In this document: positions 30,783-33,961 of the stretch, one piece after another | Layout: every line of letters begins with the position of its first letter | Numbering within the stretch: position 1 is the stretch's first letter | Source of the DNA: Opitutia bacterium | GTDB taxonomy: Bacteria; Verrucomicrobiota; Verrucomicrobiia; Opitutales; T3Sed10-336 | Assembly: GCA_003566375.1 (NCBI GenBank) | Contig: PXDN01000412.1 | Location: 1-33,961, forward strand | Reading direction: 5' to 3' | DNA: 33,961 nucleotides | Notes under the pieces: generated by a model | Told to the model about the DNA's origin: nothing | The model's input: only the letters and a program-made list of their open reading frames with translations | Databases searched by the model: none | Position numbers and translations under genes: made by a program

Positions 30783-31739
30783 TCAGGCCGGGGTTTCCAC
30801 CACCGCAAACCGCGGCGGCACGCCGTTGGCGGCTCCCAGCAGCGCTCCCACCACCGCCCCCCGGTGGCAACTGTCTCCGCCAACCATGGCGTTGGCGGTG
30901 ATTCCTCCCGCAAAATCACCGGCGTATTTCCATGACAAATACAAGGCGGCTGGCATCGACTCCGCGATGTAGCAGGCCGGGCTCAACCGTTGCCCTATGA
31001 CATAATCATCCGCTTCGGCCAGCCAGCGGCGGGCTTTCTCCGGCGGCAACCAATCCGCCGCTTCCGTTTCAAGGGCTTCCGTCAAGGAGAGGCCGCCCGC
31101 GACGGCCCCGAGGAGGCGCGTGAGGGTGTCAGCGGCCCGCAGAACGCCGGGGTGATCATGGGTGAGGGCAACGTGTTCCCGCACGGTTTCGCGCAGCACA
31201 TCGGCGGGACGGTCGGGGAGGGCGGCCAACAGGGCGGGCACGGTGGCGAGGCCACCGATGTGCTCATCGGCAGCGGCGCATTGGCGGGGTGGTTTTCCAT
31301 GGGCGAGTTGTTTGAAAAAATGGCGGAGCCATTCCTCCGCGTAGGTGTCCCGGTTCCATCCCGGTCGGAGCATAAGGGAAATGAGCCGTTCGAGCCAGGC
31401 GTCGGCGTCGTATCCGCCGGCTTCGGTCACAAAATTGTGCAGCTCCCGGGCAAGTTGAAAATTCAGAGTGTTTTCCCCGGCCTTGAGAAACTGGTGGTAA
31501 TGGACTCCGCGCCGTCCCCAGTAGCGGGCCTGTTCCCCCAGGAAGTCGAAGGGGCCGCCCGCGAGATCATAGCGGGAGCGCCAAAGAATGCTGTCCGGGT
31601 GGGGTGACTTGGGTTCGAGGAAACGGTCCACCACCCCGTAGTCACGCAAAAGCGCTTTTCGGTCATAATACCAATGAACAGGCATGGCGAGCGCGTCCGC
31701 CGCCAAGGATCCCGCATAAGCCGATTTCCAGATCGTCAT
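30783..31739 (-). CDS. ADP-ribosylglycohydrolase-like protein with altered metal site
   Basis: This 318-residue all-helical protein resembles the DraG/ARH family, which removes ADP-ribose from proteins using two magnesium ions. The N-terminus reads IWKSAYAGSLAADALAMPVH, matching the family start but lacking the usual GDALG spacing. The C-terminal motif reads GGDSCHRGAVVGALLGAANG, where classical enzymes have GGDTDTxAAIxGAIAGA. The central TDDT motif is not seen (GENTLNFQLARELHNF is at that place). This resembles an atypical J1-crystallin/ARH-like subgroup, so hydrolase activity is uncertain. ATG 31739 is chosen; the frame upstream is unconserved. It is convergent with ppk2. Confidence 0.75.
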   Translation of the reverse strand: MTIWKSAYAGSLAADALAMPVHWYYDRKALLRDYGVVDRFLEPKSPHPDSILWRSRYDLAGGPFDFLGEQARYWGRRGVHYHQFLKAGENTLNFQLARELHNFVTEAGGYDADAWLERLISLMLRPGWNRDTYAEEWLRHFFKQLAHGKPPRQCAAADEHIGGLATVPALLAALPDRPADVLRETVREHVALTHDHPGVLRAADTLTRLLGAVAGGLSLTEALETEAADWLPPEKARRWLAEADDYVIGQRLSPACYIAESMPAALYLSWKYAGDFAGGITANAMVGGDSCHRGAVVGALLGAANGVPPRFAVVETPA

Positions 31740-31931
31740 GCGTGTTCCTGTAATCCGAAACCGAACGTTTGGCAAACCTCCCCGGGTTTCCTTTTCAGTT
31801 GATAAGGGTGCATGAGGAAGACCGGCTTTCCGCACACCGGCCGCATCGCATGCCACATCGTCCGCTTTGATCGGGCAACCTCACGCAATTGCGGTTGACC
31901 CCGTTGCTGATGGAGGCGTTTTTTGAATGAC

Positions 31932-33134
31932 ATGGTGCAATGGATTCCTTCTGTCCCCCGCTGTACTTTTGCGGGGATCGTTTATTCGTTTGTCGGCAAT
32001 TTTCGCCCGGCGGCTTTGTTATGGGTTTTGCTCCTGGCGGCCGGTTGGTTTCCCGCCACCACCGCCCACTCCGGGGCGGTGACTTTGTCGTACGCCCCGC
32101 CGGAGGAGGCCGGGTTTGACCCGGTGGCGCTGGAGGAAGCGGTCGGTCTTTTCCGCATGGCCGTCGCCCGGGACGAGTTGCGCGGGGTGGTACTGCTGGT
32201 GGCCCGCAACGGAAAGGTGGTGGTGCACGAGGCCATCGGCTGGCGCGACCGCGAAAACGGGCGGCCCATGGAAAAAGACACCCTCATCCGCATGGCGTCG
32301 AACACCAAGGCGGTCGTCGCCATGGCCGCCCTGCTGTTGGCGGAGGAGGGCAAGCTCTCTCTGGAGGATCCGGTGGCCAAACACATTCCGGCTTTCGACA
32401 AGGAGGGCTTTCGCAAGATTACCGTCGCCCAATTGATGGCCAACAGCGGCGGGTTGCCCCGGAGCCCGATTTTTTTGCGGGGCGTGGCCGATGACTCGAA
32501 TCTGGTTTTGGAGGCCGAACGGTTTGCCAAGGCCCTCAAGATGGAGAGTGAGGCGGGTACGAAATACGGCTACAGCAACGCCGGCTACAACATTCTCGGT
32601 GGAGTGATCGAGGCGGTCTCCGGTGATCGGCTGGACCATTTTATCGACCAGCGTATTTACCGTCCGCTCGGCATGGGGGACAGCAATCACCATGAATCGA
32701 CCGCCGACCAGTCCCGCATGGCCAAGGTGTATGTGCGCCGCGGCGGGGAGTGGCGGGCGCGCTGGTCGCCCGGCGATGATCCCAGCTACCCGATTATTCG
32801 CGCCTCGGGCGGCATGATTTCGACCGCGCGGGATTTCGCTGTTTTTCTGCAATGCTGGCTCAACGGTGGTGCCTACGGCAATGTCCGGCTTCTGTCGCCG
32901 GAGTCGGTTCGCCTCGGCCTGACCGTGCAATCGCCCGACAACAGCTACGGCTATGGATGGCGGATAGGGGAGGACGGGGAATTCAGCCACGGCGGTTCCG
33001 ATGGCACATTTGCCTGGGGCGATCCGCGGCGGGGCATCATCGGTCTGGTCTTCACCCAAAGCCCGGGCGGGGATAATCCCCGTGATGAATTTCGCCGCAA
33101 AGTCACCGAAGCCTTGGCGGCGGTTTCCGATTAA
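31932..33134 (+). CDS. Secreted serine beta-lactamase/esterase family hydrolase
   Basis: This 400-residue protein is of the class C beta-lactamase-like (penicillin-binding, DD-peptidase or esterase) family. The N-terminus has a hydrophobic stretch (PAALLWVLLLAAGWF, about 26-40), a likely signal peptide or anchor with possible cleavage near residue 45-48. The active-site SxxK is Ser123-Asn-Thr-Lys126 in RMASNTKAV. The YxN motif is Tyr214-Ser-Asn216 in YGYSNAGYN. The third motif is HGGSDG, standing for KTG/HxG. The exact start is uncertain: ATG 31932 follows GGAGGCG (31914-31920) loosely, and TTG 31923 is an alternative. Such proteins often hydrolyse small esters or D-amino-acid peptides; no resistance role is implied by sequence. 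Confidence 0.87.
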   Translation: MVQWIPSVPRCTFAGIVYSFVGNFRPAALLWVLLLAAGWFPATTAHSGAVTLSYAPPEEAGFDPVALEEAVGLFRMAVARDELRGVVLLVARNGKVVVHEAIGWRDRENGRPMEKDTLIRMASNTKAVVAMAALLLAEEGKLSLEDPVAKHIPAFDKEGFRKITVAQLMANSGGLPRSPIFLRGVADDSNLVLEAERFAKALKMESEAGTKYGYSNAGYNILGGVIEAVSGDRLDHFIDQRIYRPLGMGDSNHHESTADQSRMAKVYVRRGGEWRARWSPGDDPSYPIIRASGGMISTARDFAVFLQCWLNGGAYGNVRLLSPESVRLGLTVQSPDNSYGYGWRIGEDGEFSHGGSDGTFAWGDPRRGIIGLVFTQSPGGDNPRDEFRRKVTEALAAVSD

Positions 33135-33221
33135 AAACCGGGGGGCGTTGAGGTTGGGAGTCGTCGGGATGCGATGGCAAGGGGCCGCCCGTCAAACGTA
33201 AGTTGGGGTCACGGGAAATTC

Positions 33222-33238
33222 ATCAGCTAAAAGCTGAT
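33222..33238. promoter_or_regulatory. Small hairpin upstream of serS
   Basis: ATCAGCT-AAA-AGCTGAT is a perfect 7-bp stem with a three-base loop in the 204-base gap before serS. It could be a weak terminator for the beta-lactamase gene or a leader structure. No T-box motif was recognised. Confidence 0.35.
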
Positions 33239-33338
33239 CATACCGGAAAACGTCAGCGCCGGTGACGGCGGCGGGTTCCCGCTATCTATCGGTTTTCCGC
33301 TTGCTTCCAAGGGGCTTTTCCCGTTTCTCAGGTCCGCT

Positions 33339-33961
33339 ATGATCGACACAAAACTCTTGCGGGACCAACCGGATTTGGTGCGCAAAGCCATTGCGGACAA
33401 GGGCAGCGACTGCGACGTGGACGCGGTGCTCGAACTCGACGCCCGCTGGCGTTCCCGGCTGGCCGGAGTGGAGCAAACCCGCTCCCGCCAAAAAGCGGCC
33501 AACAAGGAGATGGCGGCGTTGCCCAAGGGGTCACCGGAGTTTCTCGAAAAAGTGAAGGAAATGAAAGCGGTGGCCGCCGAGCTGAAAACGCTGGAGGCGG
33601 AGTTGCGTGAAACCGAGGAGGCTTGGCAGACCGCCATGCTGTCGATTCCCAACACGCCCCACCCGAGCGTGCCGGTGGCTCCCGACCCGGAAGGCAACGT
33701 GGTGCACGCCGCCTGGGGCGATCCGGACGCGGTCTCTTCCGCGGCGGTTCCGCATTATGACATTCCCGGTTTTGGCCATTTGTTTGATTTCGCGCGCGGA
33801 GTCAAAGTGACCGGGGGCGGCTTTCCGTTTTATGTCGGCGACGGGGCGCGGTTGGTGCGCTCCTTGATTCAGTTTTTCCTGGAGGAGGCCCATGTGGCCG
33901 GCTACCGCGAGGTGGCTCCGCCGTTGTTGGTCAACGCCGCCAGCGCCACCGCCACCGGCCA
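33339..33961 (+). CDS. serS: Seryl-tRNA synthetase, 5' part
   Basis: This class II synthetase charges tRNA-Ser. The start ATG 33339 gives MIDTKLLRDQPDLVRKAIAD, the standard N-terminus. The long antiparallel coiled-coil arm that grips the tRNA-Ser extra arm follows (about 25-100, Lys/Glu/Ala-rich), then MLSIPNTPHPSVPVAPDPEG, the conserved linker. The catalytic core begins with RGVKVTGGGFPFYVGDGARL. About 207 codons are visible, and the frame runs off the window end, so the gene continues beyond it. The window cuts near LVNAASATATG. Confidence 0.95.
   Translation, partial: MIDTKLLRDQPDLVRKAIADKGSDCDVDAVLELDARWRSRLAGVEQTRSRQKAANKEMAALPKGSPEFLEKVKEMKAVAAELKTLEAELRETEEAWQTAMLSIPNTPHPSVPVAPDPEGNVVHAAWGDPDAVSSAAVPHYDIPGFGHLFDFARGVKVTGGGFPFYVGDGARLVRSLIQFFLEEAHVAGYREVAPPLLVNAASATATG

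Overview
The window is a GC-rich bacterial chromosome segment. It carries the classical cluster tRNA-Thr, tuf, tRNA-Trp, secE, nusG, rplK, rplA, rplJ, rplL, rpoB, rpoC. The EF-Tu switch I variant, the style of the tyrosine-recombinase remnants and the general gene content suggest a Verrucomicrobiota, perhaps Opitutae-like, bacterium. That placement is an inference from sequence style, not from a search.

Layout. Bases 1-5286 (all +): the 3' part of an acyl-CoA ligase overlapping a bile-acid/sodium-symporter-family transporter, then umuD-umuC (error-prone translesion synthesis), then a Gfo/Idh/MocA oxidoreductase. Bases 5287-6207 contain no intact gene. They hold the last codons of a tyrosine recombinase and a truncated P-loop protein resembling the BREX-3 protein BrxF, and they abut the 3' end of ssrA (tmRNA, - strand, 6208-6566, tag ANNEEMALAA). 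This looks like a decayed island at the ssrA integration hotspot. Bases 6720-9983 (+): a UPF0145 protein, an HtrA-like serine protease lipoprotein with two PDZ domains, and next to it a secreted PDZ paralogue that has lost the catalytic triad. Bases 10008-12498 (-): a cyclopropane-fatty-acid-synthase-type methyltransferase whose 3' end overlaps a DHCR24/TmsA-like FAD oxidoreductase, a pair suggesting a modified (10-methyl-branched or furan) fatty acid pathway.

Bases 12651-25886 (+): tRNA-Lys(CUU), then the translation/transcription cluster, closed by a strong terminator behind rpoC. EF-Tu has an unusual switch I, and RpoC lacks three of the four cysteines of its second zinc site.

Bases 25887-27760: a second accessory patch with a heptamer tandem repeat, an AT-richer two-gene cassette (unknown 243-aa protein plus a 110-aa SWIM zinc-finger protein) and an integrase N-terminal remnant, bordered by tRNA-Cys(GCA). 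This cassette is the best candidate here for an undescribed mobile two-gene system. From 28011 to the end: an FAD monooxygenase, a Fur-family regulator (-), a PPK2 polyphosphate kinase, an ADP-ribosylglycohydrolase-like protein (-), a serine beta-lactamase-like hydrolase, and the 5' part of serS.
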